Source of the DNA: Chitinispirillaceae bacterium
GTDB taxonomy: Bacteria; Fibrobacterota; Chitinivibrionia; Chitinivibrionales; Chitinispirillaceae
Assembly (NCBI GenBank): GCA_016929415.1
Contig: JAFGIW010000117.1
Coordinates: forward strand, 1 to 64,000
DNA length: 64,000 nucleotides
Direction of reading: 5' to 3'
Below, in pieces: positions 17,867 through 27,804 of this stretch. A model generated the notes under the pieces. It was not told where the DNA came from and did not search any database. It worked only from the letters and a program-made list of their open reading frames with translations. Position 1 is the first letter of the stretch. Every line of letters starts with the position of its first letter. A program made the position numbers and the translations under genes.

Positions 17867-18129
17867 ACATTTCCTTCCAGGGCGAAAATCGACGATAAAA
17901 AGCCTTCCTCTTCCATAAATATATTCAGGAAACAGGTTGTATAAAAGAAATTTGATGTCTTTCCCGAGGAGGCAGGCCTCTATGTTTGGGGATAGGGGAG
18001 ACTGTTGTTGCACCCCTCCCCCGATGCAAAATATTTTCAATTACCACCCGGCGGGATATTGAAGGTATGTGACCGATCTGCCGACGGTCCTTTGAGGTAG
18101 AGCTTCTTCAAACGACAGGGTACCGAATC

Positions 18130-18681
18130 ATGTATCGATGCAGGTTGATTCCAATCATTATTGCCGCAATTGCTTATTGCGGTTTTGCCGGACTGCCGCT
18201 TCATCAAAAGCCTTCCCTGCTCGAACTTTCCGGCCCCTGCGGTGGACGGCTCAATGGCCAAACGTGGTCGAGCGGCGAAATTTCCGGCAAGGTCTTTTCG
18301 GTCTATTACATCGATCCCGACGAGTCGGAGACCAACGAGCCGCTCTTCACGGCGCTTAAAGCTGAAAATTTTCCCGGGGATAAAGTGCAGTCAGTCGCGA
18401 TCCTCAACACGAAAGCGACCTGGGTGCCGGGTGGCGTTCTGACGATGGTGCTCAAGCGCAAGCAGAAGAAGTACCCGCGTACGATCTATGTCAAGGACAA
18501 CTGCCGGCTCCTCGCGACGAAGTGGAACCTCGCCGACCATTCGAGCGACATCCTGCTGTTCAACGCACAGGGAAAGGTGATCTTCAGTCACGACGGCAAA
18601 CTGTCCGATGCGCAGATCCGTGAGGTCATCGGCCTGATCTGGAATGCGATAGACGGGAGACCGGCGGATGCGCAGAAGTAA
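18130..18681 (+). CDS. YtfJ-family thioredoxin-fold protein
   Basis: 183-residue exported protein with a signal peptide (to about residue 20) followed by a thioredoxin-like domain of the YtfJ family: GKVFSVYYIDPDESETNEPLFTAL, ENFPGDKVQSVAILNT, TIYVKDNCRLLATKWNL and SSDILLFNAQGKVIFSHDGKL. No CxxC redox pair is present, as in other YtfJ proteins, whose biochemical role is not established. It overlaps the next gene by 14 bases, so the two are co-translated. Confidence 0.7.
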   Translation: MYRCRLIPIIIAAIAYCGFAGLPLHQKPSLLELSGPCGGRLNGQTWSSGEISGKVFSVYYIDPDESETNEPLFTALKAENFPGDKVQSVAILNTKATWVPGGVLTMVLKRKQKKYPRTIYVKDNCRLLATKWNLADHSSDILLFNAQGKVIFSHDGKLSDAQIREVIGLIWNAIDGRPADAQK

Positions 18682-19582
18682 CCCTGCGGCAACCGCGCTT
18701 TTTATCGGCGGCGTCTGGAGCATGTTGACAGCGGCCGATTCCACCAATACCATCACCCGCAACCAGTTCAACTTCGGCCATCAGCTGGGGTACATCTATG
18801 CACGTATGGACGACGCCTATTTCGGGGAGCGCGGGTGCTGGCGGTTCGAGACCGGGCTGGCCGCTCTTTACACGGGCAACATGCCGCGGGTGCGCAACCC
18901 GTACTGGAAAGAGCGGACCATGGTCTACATCCCGCTCTATTTCGAGCTGTCCCCGAGCGACAACATCTCCCTGCAGATCGAACTGACCGATCTCTTCGTG
19001 GAGTTCCCGTATTACGACATCACCAGCATGGGCGGCAAGTCGCCCCGGTTCAAGACGAAGATCCGCCTCCTGCGGGAGCGGAAGTACCTTCCGGCAATCG
19101 CCCTTACCGTGGGGGTCAAGTTTTCAAGCGCAAAGCCGTACGTCATCTGGCGCGGCGACCACAATTACGACGAAAGCAACGGGCTTGCCGGAGCCGGCAC
19201 CGGGGTGGCCGACTACCTGCTGCTCTTTACCTTCTCCAAGTCGCTTACCGCCGCGACCTCCCTTCACAGCCACCTCGGCCTCGCACCGCTGGGAAGCCCG
19301 GTTGACGAGTACGGCTACGGCTCCCGGCAGGCCGACGAGATCCCCTACGGCCTCTCGCTACGGCACAACTTCTCCCCCCGCTGGTCCGCCCGTTTCGAGG
19401 TTTGCGGCATGTTCAACGGCCTTCGCGCCAGCGAACTCGCCCAATACTCAGTGGCGCGGCTGAGGCTTTCGTGGAAACCGGGAAACCATTCACTGGCGCT
19501 CAATGTCGAGCACGGATTGACGGAAGAGTCGGACGAATGGGTGGGCGGGCTGTTCGGAACGTTCGAGTGGAAGGTGCGGTAG
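18668..19582 (+). CDS. Putative outer-membrane beta-barrel protein
   Basis: 304 residues with a probable signal peptide (to about Ala22) and then alternating amphipathic strands rich in Tyr, Trp and Phe, ending in a terminal strand (GGLFGTFEWKVR). This pattern fits an outer-membrane barrel of 12 or so strands. No family recognised. Overlap with the upstream YtfJ-like gene suggests a shared function at the cell envelope. GC-rich compared with neighbours. Confidence 0.55.
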   Translation: MRRSNPAATALFIGGVWSMLTAADSTNTITRNQFNFGHQLGYIYARMDDAYFGERGCWRFETGLAALYTGNMPRVRNPYWKERTMVYIPLYFELSPSDNISLQIELTDLFVEFPYYDITSMGGKSPRFKTKIRLLRERKYLPAIALTVGVKFSSAKPYVIWRGDHNYDESNGLAGAGTGVADYLLLFTFSKSLTAATSLHSHLGLAPLGSPVDEYGYGSRQADEIPYGLSLRHNFSPRWSARFEVCGMFNGLRASELAQYSVARLRLSWKPGNHSLALNVEHGLTEESDEWVGGLFGTFEWKVR

Positions 19583-19711
19583 GGGGGACGGCAAGAAAAC
19601 GGGCAAACTGTTCGACCATTCGCATGATGTAATCTTTCCGGATCATGCAGGATCCTTCTCTTGAATTGTTTTACCTTTCACATCGAGACTTATATTAATA
19701 AACCGCTTTGC

Positions 19712-20761
19712 CTATCTCATTACCGCAATCTTTTTCACCACCCGTTCTTTACCCTCCACAATAACGGCATAATAGCAGCCTGACGGGATATGACTGACCC
19801 TCTTCCTATTCCTGATATCAAGATTCGTCCCGTTGGCGATTTTCTGTCCCCGAGAATTGTAAAGAGCATACGAACGGCGCCGGTTATTACAGGGGGGCGT
19901 CCGCGGCCATGCGGGAATGGTAACCACCCCGGAATAGTTATCTTCAAATTGTTTCTGCGCGGGAAGTGTATATTGTTCAATGACATCAGGCCCGAAAACG
20001 GGCCATGCCAGGTTCCCGAAAAATTGTGGTTTGGACGTGAGATAATATGACGGGGGAAATGTGTGATCGACGATTGCCTGGTCCCATTGGACTGCGCCGT
20101 TGACCACATTGCCATGCGAGAGTGTGCCGGTGATTCCTGTTTCAACCAGTATTCCAAAATCATCGGTTGGCAGTACATTCGCCGCGATATTCTGGTCGTT
20201 TGAGTGATCCGGTATGTCGATGCCTTCCGCTAGTACCTTGTTGCGGAATACCGTGTTTCCTCTGCCGCACGGTCCCCAGTAATCCGCGATATCGATCTCC
20301 TGCACTACATTTCCTTCAAACAGATTATTATTCGGGTAATGGCCGTGCATGGAGATATCACACGGTGTCCATTCCCGGTTGAGATCGGTTTCACCCGCGC
20401 CCTGCACGGTTTCGAATGAATAATTGTAACCAAACACATTGCCGCTGGCACCGACCTGTACCATCATTGCATGACGCAGGTGCCGGAAAATATTGTTTTC
20501 GGTAAGGCAATCGGTAACGTGCAAGCCGAGGGAGACGCCGTATCCGTGTCCGTCGCCGCCGTAGTCGAAGGCATGGTGCAGGTATGAGTCGCGGAACATG
20601 CAGGCGTAAACTGCTTCGCCGGTGATATGGGCCTTTCTCGTATGATCGCTTTCCACCGCCGTTACCCAGCAGTAGGCCGCGTTTTTCAGGGCGATGGTGG
20701 CGCCGTCAGCAGTCGAAACGGTTTTAGCGATGAACAGATTTTCTACACCGGCGAATGTCAC
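19712..20761 (-). pseudogene. 5'-truncated right-handed beta-helix protein (pectate-lyase-like)
   Basis: The frame encodes the C-terminal half of a secreted parallel beta-helix protein: repeated N-x-[IV]-F and G-N-x-x coils (NNIFRHLRH, NVFGYNYSF, NNLFEGNVV, NTVFRNKVL), then a sorting tail ending KKIAVMR. It begins in the middle of the helix with no signal peptide. An in-frame TGA about 10 codons upstream of the GTG at 20761 closes the frame. The next gene upstream ends only 100 bases away, so the N-terminal part is missing, probably deleted. Could also be an assembly error. Unlikely to yield an exported protein. Confidence 0.6.
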
Positions 20762-20861
20762 GAATCCCTGCCTGCGTATCGCTCTTAATCAATAAAAGTA
20801 TAGTATCCACATCCGCGCTTTTTTCCGCCCCGGCCAAATTTCATTTGAAAACGTTTCGACG

Positions 20862-23552
20862 TCAACGGCTCACCTGTTTTCCGATCACTGCCGTTGTCCG
20901 GTAAACGGTTTTCCCGCCAGCGGAAACGGTTATAAAATATACGCCGGGGGCCGCTTTCCGGTTCGCCGCGGTTTTTCCGGACCATTCGATGACGGTTCGG
21001 CCGTTTCCTTTACCCGAAAGTACGCTGATGCACGTTCCGTTGAGGGAGATGACGCGCGCGGTAATCGGAATCCGACGGCCGGCCGGCAACGGCGAATCGA
21101 CGAAAAGCCTGATCCGGCCGCGGGATTTTTTTTCCGTTACGTTCCACCCGTTGACGGAGTTCCTGCGACAAGGAGATTCCACGGACAAATCGGAGATTGA
21201 AAAGGAGATGCTGTCGATCGCCGCCATCCCGGAGGCGTTTCGTGCTTGTAAATACAGGATGTGCGAACCCGAAGAGAGCTCTTCCACGGAAAGGCTGTCG
21301 GAGAAGCTTTCGAACGGTCCGTCGAATCCGGCGTCGAGCGACCGGACCGCACGGGAAAACGTTGTTGCGCCGTCGAATGAATAGTCGATCCCGGTGATGA
21401 CCGAATTCCCCCCGGAAACGCTGCCGCAGAGCGGGAGCACGAGCGTTGCGCCCGTGTTCCGGGTGGAAAGAAGGTGCATGAAACGGGGAGGCTGATCCGC
21501 GGCAGTGGAATCGCGGTAGCGCAGGATGCACAACGAGAGGCCGGGAACGACAAGGTCGGAGAGGTCGTCTTTCGAGTATGTTTTTGAACTCGGACCGCAG
21601 TTCGGAAAGGCAAAGGCATATTTGTCCGAACCGATCCAGGTGAACTGGGAATCTCCCCAGGTGAATACGTCGACGACGCCGAAACCGTTTTCCGAGGTCA
21701 CGCAGGAGACCGTTTCGGGGGCAAGGGAAAAATTGAAGATGAGGGCCCGGAAATCGTCGGCGGTCCTGATGCCGTAAGCCCTGATGCCGTGAGAGGAATC
21801 GACGTCCGCATGGACGACCGAGTTTTCCTTTTTCGGATCGATCCAGATGTTTTGCGCGGCGAACAACGCCCAGTACGCGGCCGACGGCGCCATATCCAAC
21901 GATGAACGGTACGTATACCCCGGGGTATTGAACAGGCTAAAACTCCCGAATGTGTTGTCATTTCCCACGTTGCCCTCTTCAAAAGAGTCCCAGAAAACGC
22001 TCATGGCACGGCTCCCGAATTTTTCCGCAAGCCCTGCATACATGTTGGCGACATAGATCCCGTTGATCGGTTTTTGCAGCAGGTCGCTGAGAATCGTCAT
22101 GGAATTGAATTCGCTCATCATGACAAACACGCTTTCCGGCGCGGCAAGCGACGAATCGATCCACTGCCTGAGGCTGTCGATTTGTTCGTAGACGTAATCG
22201 ACGGTTTCAAGCATGCCCTTCGCGTCGACCGAAAGATCCCAGTAGGGGTAACTGTGAAAGTCAATCCCGTCGCAGTAGTTCCGTCCGTCGGCCTTTTCCT
22301 CCCTGCCGACGATGTCGATAAACGCCTTCATCCATGATTTCCCGTCGTAGAGACCGCTGTTTTCTGCATCGAACCATGCGTTCGACAACAACGGGCCGAA
22401 CACCTTGATCGACGGATCGATCTTTTTCATCGCTTTTGAAAAGAGCAGGAATTTTTCAGCGTACATCCGTGCGGTTACCGGACCGCCGTCTTCCCAGGCG
22501 CCGTCCGGCTCGTTTCCTATTTCCCAGAATCGTATATTGTATTTCTTGACGATATTCGCATAGAAGACCCACGCGGCAGCCTCTTCCGGAGTCCCCGTGC
22601 CGTAATTGACGCAGATCACGGGAACCGATGAATCGGGAAACGATTGCACGTACGCCATGAAGGCCTCGAAATCCCAGCTCTTCCATCCTGCCGTACCCGG
22701 CCGTGCGGTGTTCCCGATGAAGGTCGGCATGGCTATGACACTTGTCTGATTGTCGGGTCCCCCGCCGTTGAACGCCTTTACATTATTTGAAACCTGGATG
22801 TCTTGTGAAAAGAGGTACACCTCCTTTACCTCCACGCTTTTTTCGGTGTCCTTGAACTTCTTTACGAGAATCCGCACGTATTGCGTTGATTCGCCGCCCG
22901 AAACGGTTATCGAGGAAAGGGGACGGTCGTTGTCCGTTATCGTTTGTTGATTCTCCCAGAGATCATCAGGATATCCGAAAGGACCGGGATAAGGGCAATC
23001 CGTCTTCGTGAAAAAATCAATATCAAAATCAACGGCATATCGTTCACCCCATAAAATGACGACCGAATCAACAACGGAGGCCTTGGACAATGCCAGATAA
23101 CAATAGGGTAAGCTTTCGGATATCAGGTCATCGCTTCGCCACCAGGTCGCGGTATCGCCGTCGGTGATGTTCGAACAGCTGTTGAACCCCCAGTTACTGA
23201 CGGATGTGCCGCGTCTGATGGTCATGCTCATGAACCCCGGCGAATAGCTTTGGGAATCGCAAACCCAGACGCTGTCGGCGGTATAGGCGCCCGTACCGTT
23301 CCAATGATACCCGTTTGAAAGCGTACCGTTGGGGAACCTGAAAAGGCGGTAATTGGATTGGGCCAGCCCTTTCTGTATCCTGCTGTAGACATTGGCGTTG
23401 TTCCAGATCGGCAAACACGTGCCGGCGAGATAACGGGGCTGAAGCACGCCGCCGGTGTTCGAGAGATCGAAGGACACCGAAGCGCTGAAGGATTCCCGGG
23501 GGAGAACAACCGATACCGCGACCGCCGCAAAAATCCGAAGAACAACATTCAT
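20862..23552 (-). CDS. Secreted clan GH-A glycoside hydrolase (GH44/GH51-like) with inserted discoidin-like domain
   Basis: 896 residues. Signal peptide to about residue 23. The barrel starts at about 27 (RLFRFPNGTLSNGYHWNG), is interrupted at about 115-250 by a domain with F5/8-type C features (CSNITDGDTATWWRS, YVRILVKKF), then resumes. Acid/base Glu348 sits in WEIGNEPDG and the probable nucleophile Glu481 in VMMSEFNSM, with HSY near 433. This layout fits GH51/GH44-like arabinofuranosidases or endoglucanases. A beta-sandwich, an Ig-like domain (about 690-800) and a FlgD/Por-type tail follow. Substrate is not determinable; the neighbours degrade glucan and xylan. Confidence 0.8.
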   Translation of the reverse strand: MNVVLRIFAAVAVSVVLPRESFSASVSFDLSNTGGVLQPRYLAGTCLPIWNNANVYSRIQKGLAQSNYRLFRFPNGTLSNGYHWNGTGAYTADSVWVCDSQSYSPGFMSMTIRRGTSVSNWGFNSCSNITDGDTATWWRSDDLISESLPYCYLALSKASVVDSVVILWGERYAVDFDIDFFTKTDCPYPGPFGYPDDLWENQQTITDNDRPLSSITVSGGESTQYVRILVKKFKDTEKSVEVKEVYLFSQDIQVSNNVKAFNGGGPDNQTSVIAMPTFIGNTARPGTAGWKSWDFEAFMAYVQSFPDSSVPVICVNYGTGTPEEAAAWVFYANIVKKYNIRFWEIGNEPDGAWEDGGPVTARMYAEKFLLFSKAMKKIDPSIKVFGPLLSNAWFDAENSGLYDGKSWMKAFIDIVGREEKADGRNYCDGIDFHSYPYWDLSVDAKGMLETVDYVYEQIDSLRQWIDSSLAAPESVFVMMSEFNSMTILSDLLQKPINGIYVANMYAGLAEKFGSRAMSVFWDSFEEGNVGNDNTFGSFSLFNTPGYTYRSSLDMAPSAAYWALFAAQNIWIDPKKENSVVHADVDSSHGIRAYGIRTADDFRALIFNFSLAPETVSCVTSENGFGVVDVFTWGDSQFTWIGSDKYAFAFPNCGPSSKTYSKDDLSDLVVPGLSLCILRYRDSTAADQPPRFMHLLSTRNTGATLVLPLCGSVSGGNSVITGIDYSFDGATTFSRAVRSLDAGFDGPFESFSDSLSVEELSSGSHILYLQARNASGMAAIDSISFSISDLSVESPCRRNSVNGWNVTEKKSRGRIRLFVDSPLPAGRRIPITARVISLNGTCISVLSGKGNGRTVIEWSGKTAANRKAAPGVYFITVSAGGKTVYRTTAVIGKQVSR

Positions 23553-23776
23553 ATCAACACCCTTTCCGAAAATGATCCGTATTCCAAGATCCCCGGCGGG
23601 AGAGTACCGGCCTTTTCCGTCCTTTTCAGAGCCCTCCGCCCGTTGCTTCTCTTATTCCCACTCCTGCTTTTTATTCCCGGCAGTGTCCCACCAAATATAC
23701 ATTCAGCAAACTGACAAACGGGGCTTTGGAGAAATTGATTGCGGCGAAAATGAAGGAAACGATTCCGGACGCGGCG

Positions 23777-25606
23777 CTACCTTCCCGCTTTTTCAAATGC
23801 CTTCCCGGTCAATCCATACAGCCTGATATCATCAATGAAAATCTCCAGGGAATCGTCCACTGTTTTACCGTAATTCTGACTGCTGCTGAAAGTGACCGCG
23901 CATACTTTTTTCATTCCTGCGCTCCAGTCAAGCTGTTCCTGCTGGGGTTTCGACCAGGGTTTCGGTGTGAGCTCCCCGACGGGTATTACATAATATTTCC
24001 AGTCCTCCGTGAGATCGAAATAGCGGCTGAAGTGACCCCAGTTGTCGGAAGGCGGGTAGCCGTTCCGGATGGTATCGGTAATGAGGTCGATCGTCATTGC
24101 GCCGAACCCTTTCGCGAAAAACGAAACGGCGGTGAGATCCGACAGGTCAAACCAGTCGCTGTTGTATTCGCCGGGAAAGGATGCGCCGATGTTCAGGACG
24201 GGATAGTCAATGCCCTTCAGTACTCCTTTCGCGCAGAGGCCTTTCCCGTTCTTCCCCCACGGTCCCACGAGCCTTTCCGAAGCATTGCCGCCCGGAGGGA
24301 TGCGGATGCCGTCGTTGTCAGTAACAAGGCATGAATCCTTGTACCATACGTTCCAGAAGCAGCAGGGGGCGGCTGCATTTCCGGCGGGGAGAGCGGCGAG
24401 GCGGTTTTGCCCGGGAAGGCTGTCCTCGAAATCATCAAGCAGTACGAAGCGGTCGCTTCCGGGATCCGGCGTGACGAGCGTATCCTTTGCGGCGAGCTGT
24501 TGATAAGCGGTAAAGGTGGATTCCGGCCTGAGCAGGGCGCTCACGAGATACTCCCGTGTGGCATCCGTTGAATCGTCGTAGATGCCGAAGTTGCCGTTGT
24601 ATTTCCAGTAGGAGTACGACCAGCCGCGGGAAACGGCCTGTTTTGCAATGAATGACGTATACAATGCGCGCGAGATTGAGTCCGCGGTGTCGAGTGCGCC
24701 GAATTCTCCCAGGAAAACGGGAATGCGGTTTCTTGCCGCCCAGTCGTCCACTCTGTTGAAACAGGTGACGAGCATGGAAGTATCGCTGCGGGACGCCCTC
24801 CAGCGCGTGCCTTTCCAGAGATCCGTTCCTTTAAGCCACATTGCTCCCTGGTGGGTGAATACCATCGGATCGTATGAGTGGAATGTGGCGATCAGAAAAC
24901 TGTCGGGAGGGAGGACGAGTTCATTGAGCCCGTCGGCGCTGTTCCAGGAGGCGCCGCCGATGATGACGCTCCTGCCGGGATTGGTCCGGCGCACGATGGA
25001 GAGGGCTTTCGCCGCAAGGTCATTCCACAATGCGGAGGTCATCGCGCCGTTCGGTTCGTTGCAGAGTTCGAAGTAGAGCTCCGGCCCGTAAGGGGCGCAT
25101 CGGCCGGCGATCTGTTCCCATATCGCAAGAAAAACCGGGGAATATTTCTCCGGATCGCTCATGAGGTCTTCGAAATGATGGACATTGATTATCACGCGGA
25201 GATCATTCGCACGCGCCTGTTCAATCGCCCACAGCACGCGTTTAAAAAAGGTTTCATCGATGATGTATGGAGCGGCGGTGTCAACATGGGCCGACCAGCG
25301 GACCGGGATACGCACGGATTGGAATCCGAGCGATTTAATATGGCCGAAATAGGTATCCTTAAGTACGACTCCCCATGCGCCTTCGGTGGGCGCTTCGAGT
25401 GCGTTGCCGAGATTCATGCATTTTCCCAGACGGGTATACTGGCTGCGGATATCCCATTCCGCACCGTCTGCGGCCGGCGGTGATTTCGTGCACTCTTTGC
25501 AGGGCGTGCAGGCGAAAAAAAACGCGGCGGATACGACAAATGGCAGCATCCGGAGCGAAAGGGTGCGATCGTTGCCTCGGAAAAACTGACGGTTGAACGA
25601 ATTCAT
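23777..25606 (-). CDS. GH5 endoglucanase lipoprotein with C-terminal CBM11-like domain
   Basis: 609 residues. A lipobox-like FFAC (Cys33) after a hydrophobic stretch suggests a surface or periplasmic lipoprotein. The GH5 barrel (about 50-355) has GKCMNLGNALE, VRIPVRW, INVHHF, acid/base Glu184 in ELCNEPNG, HSYDP and nucleophile Glu301 in FLGEFGA, all expected of cellulase-type GH5. Residues 385-600 form a CBM11/CIA30-like beta-sandwich (VLLDDFEDS to FIDDIRLYG). AAGGA seven bases before the ATG supports this start. It is 224 bases upstream of the GH44/51-like gene on the same strand. Likely attacks beta-1,4-glucan. Confidence 0.88.
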   Translation of the reverse strand: MNSFNRQFFRGNDRTLSLRMLPFVVSAAFFFACTPCKECTKSPPAADGAEWDIRSQYTRLGKCMNLGNALEAPTEGAWGVVLKDTYFGHIKSLGFQSVRIPVRWSAHVDTAAPYIIDETFFKRVLWAIEQARANDLRVIINVHHFEDLMSDPEKYSPVFLAIWEQIAGRCAPYGPELYFELCNEPNGAMTSALWNDLAAKALSIVRRTNPGRSVIIGGASWNSADGLNELVLPPDSFLIATFHSYDPMVFTHQGAMWLKGTDLWKGTRWRASRSDTSMLVTCFNRVDDWAARNRIPVFLGEFGALDTADSISRALYTSFIAKQAVSRGWSYSYWKYNGNFGIYDDSTDATREYLVSALLRPESTFTAYQQLAAKDTLVTPDPGSDRFVLLDDFEDSLPGQNRLAALPAGNAAAPCCFWNVWYKDSCLVTDNDGIRIPPGGNASERLVGPWGKNGKGLCAKGVLKGIDYPVLNIGASFPGEYNSDWFDLSDLTAVSFFAKGFGAMTIDLITDTIRNGYPPSDNWGHFSRYFDLTEDWKYYVIPVGELTPKPWSKPQQEQLDWSAGMKKVCAVTFSSSQNYGKTVDDSLEIFIDDIRLYGLTGKAFEKAGR

Positions 25607-25721
25607 CGCTTATCCTTATCGTAAGAGGTTGAAAGGATAGTAATATACATTAGATGTCTTTCAGTCATTGCGCGGATATTTTAAAACGGCAAGCGGCGCG
25701 CTCCGTATCTCTTGAAGAAAG

Positions 25722-25736
25722 TCGCTCAATTTAGGT
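25722..25736 (+). repeat. 15-bp sequence shared with 73-87
   Basis: TCGCTCAATTTAGGT is identical to 73-87 and lies 93 bases before the start at 25829, against 91 bases in the other case. A few 15-mers are expected to match by chance in a window of this size, so the common position is the only reason to list it. Confidence 0.3.
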
Positions 25737-25828
25737 ATTAAAAAAAACTGTCCATTTCCGCTCCCGTAAGCGTTATAAAAGTGAAAAACGGCATGCTGAA
25801 CTGTACACTTATATATGGAGGAGGAAGT

Positions 25829-26623
25829 ATGTTGCTGAAAACCTTTGCAGTCATAACGCTTGTCGGACAGGTTGCGGTTCATGCCTGTATGGGACCTGAA
25901 AATGTATTCGGCATTAAATTGAATAACGGAGAATCGATTGATGTGGAGGTGATTGAAAATCTGGGGGAAGAGGGGGTCAATTATAACAAGAATGAACAGG
26001 ACGGTATAGTTACCTATTCATTCCGCAGCCATTACAATCCGTCGATCATGGTCAAGGTCGCTGCCCACACCGACCCTGCAGTCCTTTCCGGCATGCTCAG
26101 TTTCACGGTCGATACTTCAGTGATTCCTATGGCGGGCTTCCCGTTCGGCGCATGCGCCCGTGCGGAACTCGACTGGCTGGCGACCGCCGGAATACTTGAC
26201 GTGGAGCGCATCAGACGCGAAAGAATCGAACAGGCCTTTCAAAATGAAGCTCAACAGCAATATCCCCTCGCCAGTTATTTCTGGATGAAGCAGGATTCCC
26301 TGTTACCCAATAATGCCATTTTCGAATTAACCGAAAATGGTGATTTCATTGTATTAATGGCTAATTGCGGAGGAATTGAATTTGCCGTTGCCAACCTTCC
26401 GCCCAAAACGCTCGACATCGCCGTTGGTGCTGTAATTAATGAGAGGATGGCTTATAGGGGGTGTATCGCAACCGATCCGGATCATTCGGCAATGCTTTTT
26501 ATCGATATGCACGGCCGGATGCAACGACCGGGATCGACGGGGTTGAAGGCGCATCGGTCGGGCGTTCTGCTGGGGTACGACCGCCGCTCGGGAGCAGTGA
26601 AAAGAGTGGTTGCGCTGCCGTAA
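25829..26623 (+). CDS. Secreted hypothetical protein
   Basis: 264 residues, not recognised. A signal peptide (MLLKTFAVITLVGQVAVHA, then Cys20) could make it a lipoprotein or a normally cleaved protein. The body is a mixed alpha/beta protein with beta-rich segments (IVTYSFRSHYNPSIMVKV, LSFTVDTSVI), a central charged helix (DVERIRRERIEQAFQNEAQQQ) and a C-terminal beta region. Four cysteines occur. The start at 25829 has GGAGGAGG seven bases upstream, much better than the in-frame ATG at 25781. It stands alone between the GH5 gene (divergent) and the sigma-factor operon. Confidence 0.6.
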   Translation: MLLKTFAVITLVGQVAVHACMGPENVFGIKLNNGESIDVEVIENLGEEGVNYNKNEQDGIVTYSFRSHYNPSIMVKVAAHTDPAVLSGMLSFTVDTSVIPMAGFPFGACARAELDWLATAGILDVERIRRERIEQAFQNEAQQQYPLASYFWMKQDSLLPNNAIFELTENGDFIVLMANCGGIEFAVANLPPKTLDIAVGAVINERMAYRGCIATDPDHSAMLFIDMHGRMQRPGSTGLKAHRSGVLLGYDRRSGAVKRVVALP

Positions 26624-26827
26624 GCCGGTGGGAAAAGAATCGTGAAGAGGGAGCGGCATCGAATCGGTTAGAGCGTGTCGTTAAAGCGGAATGTCTGACA
26701 TTATCGGCAACCGCTTGTCGCTAACGTCAAAACGGCGACGGGCGGTTTCCCTGTTTTTTATTTATCGGCAATAGTCGCCAAAGCGCAAACGGTCGGCGAA
26801 ATACGGTATTCACCGCAAGAACGCCCA

Positions 26828-26855
26828 TTGTTGCGGCGGCAAGGTATGATATAAT
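26828..26855 (+). promoter_or_regulatory. Housekeeping-type promoter of the PEGA/FGE/sigma/FecR operon
   Basis: TTGTTG (26828-26833), 16 bases, then a perfect TATAAT (26850-26855). The expected transcription start is about 26862, so translation from an ATG at 26863 would be leaderless; the Met codons at 26884 or 26890 are then realistic starts for the first gene. Confidence 0.5.
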
Positions 26856-26862
26856 AAATTCC

Positions 26863-27804
26863 ATGCCGATCCGAGATTCCGATATGCCCATGCGCCATCA
26901 TCATGCTCTGTTCCGTCCGTACCGGCGCTCCATGATCCTTCTTGTCATGGCGTCATTGTCCGTCTCCGGTCAGATGCGACCGGAAGCGATACTGCTTTTA
27001 GGGTGTATCAGGAATGAAACGACACACCGGGAGTATGACGGCATCCATACCGCACTCAACCGGCTGCTTGCCGATCTCTCTCAGTTCCCGCGGACCATTC
27101 TCGACACCGCGGTGCGCGTCGATTCTTTTCCCGACGAGGCGTCGCTTTTCAGGGCGCGCGACATGAATGCCGCGTATATGATGTGGGGCGTTGTCGACAG
27201 CAGTGAATCAGGGCCGGGTATTACAATCGACATTCTCAATATGGGGCAGGGCACGGTGTCGCATATTCGCATCTCGATCAATTGGAATGAGAGCGGCGAT
27301 GCGGTGGCCGAAACAGTGCGGTCGAAGCTGCAGCTCTGGCTCCAGCGCACGACGATGGTGCAGTTGATCGTGACGACCCGGCCGCCCGCGGCCGCGGTTC
27401 TGCTTGACGATGCATCCATCGGGGAAACTCCCTTCGAAGGAATGCTGCATCCGGGAACGTATCGCCTTGAGTTGAAGAAAAAACCGTTTCTTCCGATGCA
27501 TATACCGGTAAGTTTTATCAGCGGCAATACGTATCAGTACGATTTTGCCTTGAGTACTGATGAAAAGAAAACCGATAAACGATCCGTTGTCGGATGGCTA
27601 AGTCTATCCGTTGCCTGCCTGGGTGCGGGCGGCGGTGCGCATTGGCAATATGACCGTGCGCGGGAGCGCTATCGGGAGGCGATCCCGCCGGCTGATTTCG
27701 ATCGGTTGTATAACCGGGCGATTGTCTGGGAAATCGGTCGGGATATATTGTTTGCCGCGGCAGGGGCGGCACTGGGTGTGATGATGGTAAGGGTCGTTTT
27801 TTAA
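26863..27804 (+). CDS. PEGA-domain membrane protein
   Basis: Up to 313 residues, exported: a basic segment (RPYRRS) precedes a hydrophobic signal or anchor (MILLVMASLSVSG). Residues about 40-165 form an alpha/beta domain of a kind used to report nucleotide- or peptide-stress in FCB proteins. A PEGA domain follows at about 168-225 (VTTRPPAAAVLLDDASIGETPFEGMLHPGTYRLELKK). Two C-terminal hydrophobic segments (240-257, 288-308) frame a helix. The start is uncertain (26863, 26884 or 26890) because of the promoter position. First gene of the ECF sigma operon; the next start is immediately after its stop. Confidence 0.7.
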   Translation: MPIRDSDMPMRHHHALFRPYRRSMILLVMASLSVSGQMRPEAILLLGCIRNETTHREYDGIHTALNRLLADLSQFPRTILDTAVRVDSFPDEASLFRARDMNAAYMMWGVVDSSESGPGITIDILNMGQGTVSHIRISINWNESGDAVAETVRSKLQLWLQRTTMVQLIVTTRPPAAAVLLDDASIGETPFEGMLHPGTYRLELKKKPFLPMHIPVSFISGNTYQYDFALSTDEKKTDKRSVVGWLSLSVACLGAGGGAHWQYDRARERYREAIPPADFDRLYNRAIVWEIGRDILFAAAGAALGVMMVRVVF

